A DNA stretch of 64,000 nucleotides from an uncultured Pseudoxanthomonas sp. (GTDB lineage Bacteria; Pseudomonadota; Gammaproteobacteria; Xanthomonadales; Xanthomonadaceae): assembly GCA_946479745.1 (NCBI GenBank), contig CAMLGZ010000015.1, forward strand, positions 16,831 through 80,830, read 5' to 3'. Under the pieces are notes generated by a model. The model was not told the origin of the DNA, did no database searches, and worked only from the letters and a program-made list of their open reading frames with translations. Numbering within the stretch: the stretch's first letter is position 1; each line of letters opens with the position of its first letter. Below, piece after piece: positions 28,148 to 39,317 of the stretch. Made by a program: the position numbers and the translations under genes.

Positions 28148-28212
28148 ATTCGAGTCCGGCAACGCTCAGGAAAAAGTTGCCGATGTAACTAACCGTGCCG
28201 CTTTCCGCGCGT

Positions 28213-28228
28213 GTTGCGGCACCGCAAC
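28213..28228. promoter_or_regulatory. Perfect inverted repeat upstream of gltB
   Basis: GTTGCGG-CA-CCGCAAC, 7-bp arms with a 2-bp centre, about 120 bases before gltB. TTGCGG within it and TCTAGT 17 bases later are a weak sigma-70-like pair. It could be an operator for a dimeric regulator; unproven. Confidence 0.35.
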
Positions 28229-28348
28229 ATCTATGTTCTAGTCGGGCTTCCGGAGACATTCAGTAGCGCCGCTTGCGCAGGGCGCGGTGTCGCCGTCACT
28301 TCGCTGATCGGCACGCGCCGGCCAGCCTTTATCCGGTTGAGAAAAACG

Positions 28349-31300
28349 ATGGCCCCCAGCCATAGCCAGGGACTCTACGATCCGAACGACGAACGCGACG
28401 CCTGCGGTTTCGGCATGGTCGCGCAGCTCGATGACCAGCCGTCGCGTTCGCTGGTGGATACCGCCATTTCCGCGCTCTCGCGCATGACCCATCGCGGCGG
28501 CGTCGCCGCCGATGGCCTCACCGGCGACGGCTGCGGTCTGCTGATCCGCAAACCGGATGCATTCCTGCGCGCGCTGGCCAAGGAAGCCGGCATCGCCGTG
28601 GGCGAGCGCTACGCCGCCGGCCTGGTGTTCCTGCCGCACGAACCCGAACAGGCGGCGCTCTGCCGCAGCGCACTGACCGAGGAACTGCAGCGCGCGGGCG
28701 TCGTCCCGCAAGGCTGGCGCGTACTGCCCACCGACGATTCGGTTTGCGGACAGTTGGCCAAAGACACCCTGCCGCGCATCGAACAGCTTTTCGTCGATGC
28801 CGGGACCGATAAGAACATCGACGCTTTCGCCCTGGCGCTGTTCCTGGCGCGCCGCCGTGCCGAACAGCGCCTGCGCGACGTCGCGGACTTCTACGTGGTC
28901 ACGCTCACCCCGCACGCCATCGGCTACAAAGGCATGGTGTTGCCGGACAAGCTGTCCACCTTCTTTCCCGACCTGCAGCGCAGCGACCTGACCGCCAGCG
29001 CGGTCGTATTCCACCAGCGTTTCTCCACCAACACCTTGCCGCGCTGGCCATTGGCGCATCCATTCCGCTTGCTCGCCCACAATGGCGAGATCAACACCAT
29101 CGAAGGCAACCGCCGCTGGGCGCAGGCGCGCAGCAAAGTGTGGAAGACGCCGCGCTTCGACATCGCCGAGTTCGACCCGGTCATCTCCATGCACGGCTCC
29201 GATTCGCAGAGCCTGGACAACATGCTGGAGCTGATGATCGCCGGCGGCATGGATCTGCTGCAGGCGCTGCGCATTCTGGTTCCCCCGGCCACGCAGTCGC
29301 TGGAATTCAAGGACGCCGATCTGGCCGCGTTCTACGAGTTCTATGGTTTGAACAGCGAGCCGTGGGACGGCCCGGCCGGCATCGTCGCCTGCGATGCGCG
29401 CTACGCGGCCTGCATGCTGGACCGCAACGGCCTGCGTCCGGCGCGCTGGCTGCTGACTTCCGACCGCCATTTCCTGGTCGCTTCCGAAGCCGGCGTGTGG
29501 GAACTGCCGGCCGAGCGCATCACCCGCAAGGGCAAGCTGGGCCCGGGCGAGATGATGGCCATCGACCTCAAGCGCGGCGACCTGCTGGACAGCGAGGCCA
29601 TCGACCGCATCAACCGCGGCCGCGCGCCGTACAAGCAATGGCTGCAGCAGGGCGTGACCTATCTGCAGACCGAACTGATCGACCCTTCGCTGGTCGAGGA
29701 GCCGTTCGACGAGAAGACCCTGCGCAGCTACCACAAGCTGTTCCAGCTCACCAACGAGGAAGTGGAGTTCGTGCTGCGGCCTTTGGCCGAAACCGAGCAG
29801 GAAGCCACCGGCTCGATGGGCGACGACACGCCGATGGCCGTGCTGAGCCGGCAGACGCGGCCGCTGTACGACTACTTCCGCCAGGCCTTCGCCCAGGTCA
29901 CCAACCCGCCGATCGATCCGCTGCGCGAAGACTGCGTGATGTCGCTGACCACGCAGCTGGGCAAGGAGACCAACATCTTCCATGCGGGCCCGGAAACGGT
30001 GAACCACGTGATCCTCAACTCGCCGGTGCTGTCGCAACGAAAATTGCGCCAGCTGCTGAAGATGCAGCCGTACGACGAGAAGAACGCGCTGATCGACCTG
30101 TCCTATTCGCATGAAGAAGGATTGAAGGCCGGCATCGAACGCATCTGCGCCCAGGCAGAACAGGCCGCGCGCGACGGCATGGTCATGCTGCTGTTGACCG
30201 ACCGCTACCCGGTCGCCGAGCGGCCGATGGCGCACGCCCTGCTCGCCACCGGCGCAGTGCATCATCATCTGGCGCGCGTGGGCCTGCGCTGCGACGTCAA
30301 CCTGATCATCGAAACCGGCACCGCGCGCGACCCGCACCACATCGCCTGCCTGCTCGGCTTCGGCGCGACCGCGGTGTATCCGTATCTGGCTTACCAGACC
30401 CTGTTCGACCTGGGCCGTCGCGGCATCCTGCATCTGAAGAAGGGCGGCGAACAGGCGCAGATCGGCCGCAGCTATCGCAAAGGCATCTACAAAGGCCTGT
30501 CCAAGATCATCTCCAAGATGGGCATCTGCAGCATCAGCAGCTATCGCGCCGCGCAGCTGTTCGAAATCGTGGGTCTGCAGCCGGACGTGATCGACCTTTG
30601 TTTCCCGGATACCGCCTCGCGCGTGGGCGGCGTGGATCTGGCGCGGCTGGACGTGGAAGCGCGCCAGCTGACCCGCAACGCCTGGAACGACCTGCACAAG
30701 CAGGAAATCGGCGGACTGCTCAAGTACGTGCATGGCGGCGAGTACCACATGTACAACCCGGATGTGGTGATGTCGCTGCAGCACGCCACACGCACCGGCG
30801 AGGCGGCCGACTGGCAGAAGTACGCCGACTTCGTGCATGCGCGGCCGCCTTCGGCCTTGCGCGACCTGCTGCAGTTGAAGAAGGCGGAGACGTCCACGCC
30901 GCTGGAACAAGTCGCCGACGCCGGCGATTTGCTGCGCCGCTTCGACACCGCCGCAATCAGCCTGGGCGCCTTGTCGCCCGAAGCGCACGAAGCGCTGGCC
31001 ATCGCCATGAACCGCCTGGGCGGACGCAGCAATTCCGGCGAAGGCGGCGAAGACCCCGCGCGTTACGGCACGGAGAAGCGCAGCAAGATCAAGCAGGTGG
31101 CCTCCGGACGTTTCGGCGTAACACCCGAGTATCTGGTCAATGCCGAAGTGCTGCAGATCAAGGTCGCGCAGGGCGCCAAGCCCGGCGAAGGCGGCCAGCT
31201 GCCCGGCCACAAGGTCAACGAGATGATCGCGCGGTTGCGCTACGCCAAGCCGGGCATCGGCTTGATCTCGCCGCCGCCGCACCACGACATCTATTCCATC

Positions 31301-32799
31301 GAAGATCTGGCCCAGCTGATCTTCGACTTGCGCCAGGTCAATCCGACTGCGCTGATTTCGGTGAAGCTGGTGTCGCATGCCGGCGTCGGTACGATCGCAG
31401 CAGGCGTGGTGAAAGCGGGCGCGGACCTGATCACCATCTCCGGCCACGACGGCGGCACCGGCGCCAGTCCTTTGAGCTCGATCCGTTATGCGGGCGTGCC
31501 GTGGGAACTGGGCGTGGCCGAATCGCACCAGGCGCTGGTCGCCAACCAGTTGCGCGACCGCACCGTGCTGCAGACCGACGGCGGCTTCAAGACCGGGTTG
31601 GATGTGGTCAAGGCGGCGCTGCTTGGCGCGGACAGTTTCGGTTTCGGCACCGCGCCGATGATCGTGCTGGGCTGCAAGTACTTGCGCATCTGCCATCTGA
31701 ACAACTGCGCCACCGGCGTGGCCACCCAGGACGAACACCTGCGCGCCAAGCATTTCACCGGCCTGCCGGAACGGGTGGAGAATTTCTTCCGCCTGTTGAG
31801 CGAAGAAGTGCGCCAGTGGCTGTCCTACCTGGGCGCGCGTTCGCTGGACGAGATCGTCGGCCGCACCGATTTGCTGCAACAACTCGAGGTGTCGCCGCGG
31901 CCCGGCGTGCATGTCGATCTGTCTCGTTTGCTGAAACACGTACACCAGGACACCGGCCACTGCGCCGCGCAGCGTTTGTACGAATCGCCCGATAGCCTGG
32001 CCACGCAGCTCGACGGATTGATGGCCAAGCCTATCGCCGACAAATCCGGCGGCGATCAACGCTTCCTGATCCACAACACCGACCGCTCCATCGGCACGCG
32101 CCTGTCCGGCGCCATCGCCCGTGCGCACGGCAACCTGGGCATGAACGATGCGCCGTTGCAGCTGCGTTTCCGCGGCACCGCGGGACAGAGCTTCGGCGCG
32201 TTCAACGCTGGCGGTCTGTTGATGGAGCTGGAAGGCGAAGCCAACGACTACGTGGGCAAGGGCATGGCCGGCGGCCGCCTGGTGGTGCGCCCGCCGCGCG
32301 GCGCGCGCTTCGAGGCACGCAATACAGCGATCCTGGGCAACACCTGCCTGTACGGAGCGACCGGCGGCGAACTGTTCGCCGCAGGACGCGCCGGCGAACG
32401 TTTCGCGGTGCGCAATTCCGGCGCGCTGGCGGTGATCGAAGGCGCTGGCGATCACTGCTGCGAATACATGACCGACGGCATCGTCATGGTGCTGGGCAGG
32501 GTGGGTCTGAATTTCGGCGCCGGCTTCACCGGTGGCCTGGCCTACGTGCTGGACCTGGACCGCGATTTCGTCGACCGCTACAACCACGAACTGATCGACA
32601 TCCACCGCATTTCGCCGGAAGGTTTCGAAAGCCATCGCCAGCATCTGCACACGCTGGTCACGCGGCACCGCGAACTCACCGGCAGCATCTGGGCGCAGCA
32701 GATCCTGGATGAGTTCCGCGACTATGTGGGCAAGTTCTGGCTGGTGAAGCCGAAGGCGGCGAGTTTGGAATCGTTGACGGAGTCTTTGAGGCGGGCGGC

Positions 32800-32803
<4 letters not shown>
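28349..32803 (+). CDS. gltB: Glutamate synthase (NADPH) large subunit
   Basis: 1484 residues from ATG 28349, normal length. A propeptide of 18 residues precedes C19 of ERDACGFGM, the N-terminal nucleophile that releases ammonia from glutamine. The class II amidotransferase domain is followed by the central domain and the FMN-binding synthase domain (NSGEGGEDPARYGTEK, ISGHDGGTGASPLSSI). The 3Fe-4S ligands are in CKYLRICHLNNC. The C-terminal glycine-rich beta-helix domain has GGRLVVRPPRG. With GltD it makes glutamate from 2-oxoglutarate and glutamine. A repeat separates it from gltD. Confidence 0.97.
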
Positions 32804-34433
<1,630 letters not shown>

Positions 34434-34440
34434 ACTCTGC

Positions 34441-34460
34441 GACGGGCTCCACGGCCCGTC
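34441..34460 (+). terminator. Possible weak hairpin after gltD
   Basis: GACGGGC-TCCACG-GCCCGTC forms a 7-bp stem just past the gltD stop. No T-run follows, so intrinsic termination is doubtful. Confidence 0.3.
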
Positions 34461-34508
34461 GTCGTCCACGATGCTAAGGTCGTTGCGTCGTGAAAGGAGA
34501 AACCGATC

Positions 34509-35564
34509 ATGCGCTTGCATGCTCTCCCCCATTGCCGGATCGCCATCGTTGCCTGCCTGCTGCTGTTGTCGGCCAACCTGAGCCCGGCTTCGGCGCAAAC
34601 CGCTCGAACCTTGAAATACGCCGGTGTGAATCTGGCCGGCGCCGAGTTCAATTCGTCGAAAAAACCCGGCGTTCTCTACAAGGACTACACCTACCCCGGC
34701 GAGTCGGACTACGCCTACTACGCCTCCAAGGGCATGAACGTGATCCGCCTGCCGTTCCTGTGGGAACGGCTGCAGCCGCAGGCCAACGGAGCGCTGGACA
34801 GTCAGCAGCTGTCCCTGTTGCAGACCGCGGTGAAGCGGGCCAAGGCGCAGAACCTGCACGTGGTGCTGGATGTGCACAACTACGCCAAGTATTACGGCAA
34901 GCGTATCGGCACGACGGAAACTCCGGTCGCGGTCTTTGCGGATTTCTGGAGCAAACTCGCGGCCGAGTTCAAAGACGACGACTCGGTCATTTTCGGCCTG
35001 ATGAACGAGCCCAACGGCATCGACGCCAACGAATGGTCCGCTGCCGCGCAAGCCGGTTTGAACGCCATCCGCGCCACCGGCGCGCGCAATGTGGTGCTGG
35101 TGCCGGGCACGGCGTACAGCGGCGCGCACAGTTGGAGCAGTACCGGTTACGGGGGAACCTCCAATGGCGAGGCGTTGCTTGCGATCACCGATCCGGACGA
35201 CCGTATCGCGTTCGAGGCGCATCAGTATCTGGACGCGGATTATTCCGGCACTTCCGGCGTATGCCAGAGCGAGCAGATCGGCGCGCAGAAGCTGCAGGTT
35301 TTCACCGACTGGCTGCGCCGGCACCACAAGCAGGGTTTCCTGGGCGAATTCGCCGCCGGCAGCGACCCGGTCTGTCTGGCTGCACTGGACTCCATGCTGG
35401 AACACATCCAAGCCAACGCCGACGTGTGGCTGGGCTGGACTTACTGGGCCGGCGGCGGCTGGTGGAACGTGAGCTATCCGTTCAATGTGCAGCCGGACAA
35501 GGAGGGCAACGAGAAACCGCAGATGCCGGTGCTTTCGATGAAGGCGCATCAGATTACGGACTGA
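34509..35564 (+). CDS. Secreted glycoside hydrolase family 5 (cellulase-like)
   Basis: 351 residues; signal peptide CRIAIVACLLLLSANLSPASAQ. The TIM-barrel GH5 motifs are present: acid/base E167 in FGLMNEPNG, nucleophile E280 in QGFLGEFAAGSD, plus VVLDVHNYA and FEAHQYLDADYSGTSG. These match GH5 endoglucanases of plant-associated Xanthomonadaceae. There is no carbohydrate-binding module. ATG preceded by AAAGGAG. Probably cleaves beta-1,4-glucan, by family analogy. Confidence 0.88.
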   Translation: MRLHALPHCRIAIVACLLLLSANLSPASAQTARTLKYAGVNLAGAEFNSSKKPGVLYKDYTYPGESDYAYYASKGMNVIRLPFLWERLQPQANGALDSQQLSLLQTAVKRAKAQNLHVVLDVHNYAKYYGKRIGTTETPVAVFADFWSKLAAEFKDDDSVIFGLMNEPNGIDANEWSAAAQAGLNAIRATGARNVVLVPGTAYSGAHSWSSTGYGGTSNGEALLAITDPDDRIAFEAHQYLDADYSGTSGVCQSEQIGAQKLQVFTDWLRRHHKQGFLGEFAAGSDPVCLAALDSMLEHIQANADVWLGWTYWAGGGWWNVSYPFNVQPDKEGNEKPQMPVLSMKAHQITD

Positions 35565-35697
35565 TCCGGAAGCGCGATTGTTCCATCAGAGAGATTTCGG
35601 GATTGACGACCCACAACCTGACGCGAGACCATCGCGCCAAACCTCATGCCCGGGGTCTATTTCGAGCTAGGCACTTCGACTAAGGGAATCGCAACCT

Positions 35698-35958
35698 GTG
35701 GGTGACAGAATCAAGCACTTCCCTCGCGGAGCAGAGCGCAGGAATAGACTCAACGTCAGAAAGTATCGCGTTCCGTGCCAAGTCAGTGATCGCTGGCTGC
35801 AGTTTCCGGAAATCGCGCATGCTCTTGCCGGCGGAGACTTCATGGCAATTGATGTCATGACTCTTGGCGCTGACGAGAAAGAACGGAAGATTTGCGAGCT
35901 CGTGCTGACCAAACAAGACTTGATTCGCATGATTGGGCAAGTCGCCACAAGCGCCTAG
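35698..35958 (+). CDS. Small cassette protein, unknown function
   Basis: 86 residues from GTG. No domain is recognised; the sequence has mixed charge and no membrane segment. Base composition is clearly more AT-rich than the flanking core genes. The TAG stop lies inside the first box of the attC-like palindrome at 35953-36010, as expected for an integron gene cassette. Confidence 0.55.
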   Translation: MGDRIKHFPRGAERRNRLNVRKYRVPCQVSDRWLQFPEIAHALAGGDFMAIDVMTLGADEKERKICELVLTKQDLIRMIGQVATSA

Positions 35959-36010
35959 CGGCTAGTTCAAGCCGAAGCCGCTTCGCGGCTCGGCTTAGTC
36001 AAGCTAAGCC
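35953..36010 (+). repeat. Degenerate attC-like site 1
   Basis: Outer boxes GCCTAGC (35953-35959) and GCTAAGC (36003-36009) are complementary at all but one position. The inner part TTCAAGCCGA-AGCCGCTTCGCGGCT-CGGCTTAG folds into the stem typical of Xanthomonas/Pseudomonas-type attC. Both boxes depart from the RYYYAAC/GTTRRRY consensus. Confidence 0.6.
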
Positions 36011-36034
36011 TACCCTCAACTGAAAGGAATCTTT

Positions 36035-36475
36035 ATGAGCGACCCATACAACTCTTATGGAACGCATACCCCGCCCGCGGCCCCCAAAGTCGCGACTACT
36101 CCGGCACGAGAGAAATCAGATCCGATTTCACGGCTTAGTGTTTCGGATTCTTGGAAGCGCAAGTTCAGATTGGTCGATCAAGCAGGTGGGCCTGATTTAC
36201 CCAATCTCCGCGACTTACCTTCCGGCGACCGCTTCAGCCTCACTTTCAACATTCTTGCGCTGATCTTTGGACCCTTCTATTACCTGGCTAAAGGGCTGTG
36301 GCGGCAGGCCATACTTTACTTGATCTTTGCAATAGTGTTGATTGTGATCATGGAGGCAGTGGGCCTCGGCAAGTTCTCACGTGGTGTAGGTTATGGTTTC
36401 GGAGTGATATATGCCATGCGAGCCAATATTAGTTACTACAAGAAAGTCGTACTTGGTGAAGCACCCTGGTTGTGA
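36035..36475 (+). CDS. DUF2628-like small membrane protein
   Basis: 146 residues; AAAGGA precedes the ATG. A polar N terminus of about 70 residues is followed by hydrophobic segments (LTFNILALIFGPFYYLAKGLW and ILYLIFAIVLIVIMEAVGL). The pattern FGPFYYLAKGLWRQAILYL resembles DUF2628 proteins. Function unknown. Cassette gene, followed directly by an attC-like site. Confidence 0.7.
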   Translation: MSDPYNSYGTHTPPAAPKVATTPAREKSDPISRLSVSDSWKRKFRLVDQAGGPDLPNLRDLPSGDRFSLTFNILALIFGPFYYLAKGLWRQAILYLIFAIVLIVIMEAVGLGKFSRGVGYGFGVIYAMRANISYYKKVVLGEAPWL

Positions 36476-36476
36476 A

Positions 36477-36536
36477 GCCCAACAATTAATTCAAGCCGAA
36501 TATGCTTTGCAGCGCAATTCAGCTCAAACGTCAGGC
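36477..36536 (+). repeat. Degenerate attC-like site 2
   Basis: GCCCAAC (36477-36483) is a perfect RYYYAAC box, followed by AATTAATTCAAGCCGAA as in Xanthomonas-type attC. The closing box is GTCAGGC (36530-36536), one base from GTTRRRY at the crossover triplet. Confidence 0.7.
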
Positions 36537-36541
36537 CCCGC

Positions 36542-36865
36542 ATGAAGCTTCTCTACACGACAAGCAGCCTGTCCTTCACCCAGCTCGTTTGCCTCACGTT
36601 CGACCGTGAGGAGATCCCCTATTTCTCGTCCGACACCGACCCGGCTACCTCCGGACTTGGCTCACCCTTCATGATCCGCCAATGCCGCATCTACCTGCTG
36701 CACGAGGAGCACTGGGATCGCGCCGTGGAGCTGTTGCACGAGCTAGGGGCCTTTTCTGCCGAAGAACAGGAACCTCGTCCGCCCGCTAAAAGAATGCCTG
36801 CCTGGCTGGTCGTAGGCATGGGCGTTTTGCTTGCGGTGCTGTTCGGGGCCGTGCTCTCCAACTAA
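36542..36865 (+). CDS. DUF2007-like protein with C-terminal TM segment
   Basis: 107 residues. MKLLYTTSSLSFTQLVCLTFDREEIPYF resembles DUF2007, a small ferredoxin-like fold called a putative signal transducing protein. The C terminus has one TM segment (AWLVVGMGVLLAVLFGAVL). Starts six bases after attC-like site 2. Confidence 0.7.
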   Translation: MKLLYTTSSLSFTQLVCLTFDREEIPYFSSDTDPATSGLGSPFMIRQCRIYLLHEEHWDRAVELLHELGAFSAEEQEPRPPAKRMPAWLVVGMGVLLAVLFGAVLSN

Positions 36866-36903
36866 CGCGATCCCGCTTCGCGGGTCGGCTGTGTCAGACG
36901 TAC
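36860..36903 (+). repeat. Degenerate attC-like site 3
   Basis: AACTAAC (36860-36866) overlaps the TAA stop. CCCGCTTCGCGGG and TCGGCTGTGTCAGACGT follow, a shortened attC-like fold without a good GTTRRRY box. Confidence 0.45.
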
Positions 36904-36924
36904 GCACCAAACGGATCATCCTCC

Positions 36925-37317
36925 ATGGCTCAAAAAAGCAGAATGAGCTACGCGCTCCCGGCCGTAATCTATGTCCTGCTCATCGGCACCGTGTTTTCGC
37001 CGGATGTCCAGCCTGTGCTTGCCAAAGCCTTTGGTCTCGAGCCATTCGGATTTCCGGTGACATGGGTCGTCGCAATCGCTCAAGCCATTCTCTGTTTTCC
37101 CTTCGTATTCGCCCTGCATCACTTCATGCTGATTGCGGAGCAAGCCGCCGCTGACGGCAGCAGCATCGGAAAGGTCGGCCTGCTGGTGTACGCGGCAAGT
37201 GTCGGCAAGCTTCACCCGCAATTGCGACGCTCGCAGATGATTTCCCTGATTGGACTGGCTTACTTTGTGCTGATATGCGGTGCCTGGATCGCCTACGCCG
37301 ACGCCAGAGGCATTTAA
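36925..37317 (+). CDS. Small integral membrane protein, unknown
   Basis: 130 residues with three predicted TM segments: YALPAVIYVLLIGTVF, WVVAIAQAILCFPFVFALHHF and MISLIGLAYFVLICGAWIAY. No known family is recognised. Member of the cassette island. Confidence 0.65.
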   Translation: MAQKSRMSYALPAVIYVLLIGTVFSPDVQPVLAKAFGLEPFGFPVTWVVAIAQAILCFPFVFALHHFMLIAEQAAADGSSIGKVGLLVYAASVGKLHPQLRRSQMISLIGLAYFVLICGAWIAYADARGI

Positions 37318-37401
37318 GCTTGCGATGGCGGACAATGGCCTTCTCAGACCTTCTGCTGCGGGCCGACAGGCTCTGGTTTCAATCCTCATGAGGTACATCC
37401 G

Positions 37402-37800
37402 GTGAACCACGAGAATCCGTATAAGGCCCCGATATCGGAACTGGAACCCGGCTCAGGCACTCCCCCGCGCAGATGGAGCGTCATGCTTCTATCGCTTGTC
37501 GCATTTCAGACTATGATTGCAGCGGTCTACGCGACCACCCTGATCAGCCATTTTCGCCACGGTGAAATAAACGCGCTGACATTCCTGGCGTCGGTGCTCG
37601 CCAGCGTTCTGTTGCTGGTTGGGGGACTCATGTATGCAAAAAAGAACCTTTACTCCGCCCACTTGTTCTTCGCGTCGGCATTGTGTGCGGCCTTTGCCTA
37701 TCTGCAATGGCATCCCACTTTTCTTCTCACCGGCCTTGGCATCTCCATTTGCGCGGGTCTGGTGGCCGTCGTCGCTCAGAGACGCCTCGCGAAGGTCTGA
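37402..37800 (+). CDS. Small integral membrane protein with NPYKAP N terminus
   Basis: 132 residues from GTG with GAGG upstream. The N terminus NHENPYKAPISELEP is the short NPYxAP motif found in several unrelated small membrane proteins of Xanthomonadaceae. Four TM segments follow. Function unknown. Confidence 0.65.
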   Translation: MNHENPYKAPISELEPGSGTPPRRWSVMLLSLVAFQTMIAAVYATTLISHFRHGEINALTFLASVLASVLLLVGGLMYAKKNLYSAHLFFASALCAAFAYLQWHPTFLLTGLGISICAGLVAVVAQRRLAKV

Positions 37801-37858
37801 TGGTTTATTCGAGCCGACCTGTTTCGCGGGTCGGCCCCTTCCGGCGCCAAGCGCCAAG
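37795..37858 (+). repeat. Degenerate attC-like site 4
   Basis: GTCTGATGGTTTATTCGAGCCGACC...GCGGGTCGGCC aligns with GCCTAACAATTCATTCAAGCCG...CGGCTT of typical attC, but the outer boxes are eroded. It overlaps the stop of the upstream gene. Confidence 0.5.
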
Positions 37859-37871
37859 GAGCTTTTGCCGT

Positions 37872-38285
37872 ATGCGCTTTGTTGCTCTTCTCTCTCTCGC
37901 GTTCGCAGTGGCGCCTTTCAACGCCATTGCGCAAGACTCAACGGCACGCGCTCCCTTTGTCGTCGAGCAGACTTATTGGATCAAACCCGGTAAAGAACTG
38001 CAGTTCATAGGTTTGTTCGAAAAAAATCGAGTGCCGCTACTGCGCGCCAGGATAAAGGACGGCCGCGCGCTATGGGCGCGCTTGTCCAAGCCCCGCTTCA
38101 ACGCCACCAACGAGCAATGGGACTTGCGGGTTACTGTCGCCTGGCGCGATGCGGACAGCGCCATCGAGCCTGTTACCCAGGCAAAAACCCAACTGACCAC
38201 GGAACAGCAGATCATCGAAGAACTTATCGTGGAGCGCACCGACGTACCCATTCAGGAGTGGAATGTGAACATCGGTGGCAACTGA
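37872..38285 (+). CDS. Secreted cassette protein, unknown
   Basis: 137 residues. The ATG at 37872 gives a signal peptide (MRFVALLSLAFAVAPFNAIAQ) cleaved before DSTARAPF. The mature part has PFVVEQTYWIKPGKELQFIGLFEKNRVPLL, possibly an antibiotic-monooxygenase-like or NIPSNAP-like small fold; I am not sure. Followed by attC-like site 5. Confidence 0.6.
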   Translation: MRFVALLSLAFAVAPFNAIAQDSTARAPFVVEQTYWIKPGKELQFIGLFEKNRVPLLRARIKDGRALWARLSKPRFNATNEQWDLRVTVAWRDADSAIEPVTQAKTQLTTEQQIIEELIVERTDVPIQEWNVNIGGN

Positions 38286-38339
38286 CGATTCACCGAGGCC
38301 GCACCCGCTTCGTGGATCGGCTTGCCTCCAACGTCGGCT
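38280..38339 (+). repeat. Degenerate attC-like site 5
   Basis: AACTGACGATTCACCGAGGCCG...CGGCTTGCCTCCAACGTCGGCT keeps the order of attC boxes. The first box differs from RYYYAAC and the last, GTCGGCT, from GTTRRRY. Confidence 0.5.
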
Positions 38340-38389
38340 TGCCAGATGAGAGTTTCGCGGTGGACCGGGAAGTAGAAGCACGGCTAGCC

Positions 38390-38761
38390 ATGAATCATCC
38401 TTCGATCAATAGAGGGGATATATTCTGGGTGCCTGCGGATCCGGAAAGAGGGTCGGTGCCGGGCTCGCCTCACCCCCATGTGGTCGTTCAGGACGACGTG
38501 TTCAATTACTCCAGGATTAGCACGGTTGTCGTATGCGCCCTGAGCTCAAACAGCAACCGCGCTTCGGAACCCGGCAATATCCTGCTTGACCTCCACGAGG
38601 GCGGTCTTGAGCGTCGTAGCGTAGTGATCGTCTCTCAGGTCTCTTCCCTCTATAAGTTCCGGCTGGGCGAGCGTATTGGCAGCCTTTCCGATTCTCGGGT
38701 AGATCAGATCATTGCCGGACTTCGTTTTGTGCAATCCGCCTTCATCAATCGTCGCAAGTGA
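38390..38761 (+). CDS. PemK/MazF-like toxin, orphan
   Basis: 123 residues. MNHPSINRGDIFWVPADPERGSVPGSPHPHVVV is the MazF/PemK entry strand, followed by VVCALSSN and VVIVSQVSSLYKFRLGERIGSLS, typical of this mRNA endonuclease fold. No antitoxin gene is visible on either side, although toxin-antitoxin modules are common integron cassettes. Activity or silence cannot be decided from sequence. Confidence 0.8.
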   Translation: MNHPSINRGDIFWVPADPERGSVPGSPHPHVVVQDDVFNYSRISTVVVCALSSNSNRASEPGNILLDLHEGGLERRSVVIVSQVSSLYKFRLGERIGSLSDSRVDQIIAGLRFVQSAFINRRK

Positions 38762-38785
38762 TACGACAGCCTGATTGAGGACTCC

Positions 38786-39148
38786 ATGACCGACCGGCTC
38801 TTCGTTTACGGTTCGCTCGCACCAGGCCGCCCGAATGCGCACGTGCTGGCTCAGGTTCCCGGCTTCTGGGAGGCGGCCACGGTCAGAGGTGTGCTGCGCC
38901 ATGAGGGCTGGGGCGCCGCAATCGGCTATCCGGGCATCGTCATCGACGAGCATGGCGAAGAGATTGCGGGATTCGTCTTCTGCTCCGACGAACTGAGGGT
39001 GCATTGGGCGCGGCTCGACCGGTTCGAAGGCGAAGGCTATGTGCGCGTGCTGGCCCCCGTAAAGCTCGGAAGCGGCACCCGTGTTCAGGCCTACGTTTAC
39101 GCGCTCAGTGGAAGCGGCGTGTCCCAGGGTTCGTCTGGCGACCGCTGA
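38786..39148 (+). CDS. Gamma-glutamylcyclotransferase family protein
   Basis: 120 residues. The N terminus FVYGSLAPGRPN contains the YGSL substrate loop of the GGCT/AIG2 fold; the acid of LDRFEGEGY is the likely catalytic glutamate. Such proteins cleave gamma-glutamyl amines or peptides. Last recognisable cassette gene of the island. A weak attC-like GCTGACTCGTTCAAGC follows at 39144-39159. Confidence 0.85.
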   Translation: MTDRLFVYGSLAPGRPNAHVLAQVPGFWEAATVRGVLRHEGWGAAIGYPGIVIDEHGEEIAGFVFCSDELRVHWARLDRFEGEGYVRVLAPVKLGSGTRVQAYVYALSGSGVSQGSSGDR

Positions 39149-39317
39149 CTCGTTCAAGCGGCACCGCAAAGCGGCCCAGCTCCATTCACCAGCTCCATTC
39201 AGTCGTCGCATGCCCGCCTTGGGCCAACCCACTGCCTTCGGATGGCGATCTCCTCGCGACGCGTGCGCTCGCACCACGTAGAATCGCCGGCCCCCGCGCG
39301 CAAGCATCAACCCCTGC

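Noticed and set aside
37318..37401. Gap between two membrane-protein cassettes considered as an attC site
   Set aside because: No pair of complementary boxes or CAAGCCG-type arm could be recognised there.
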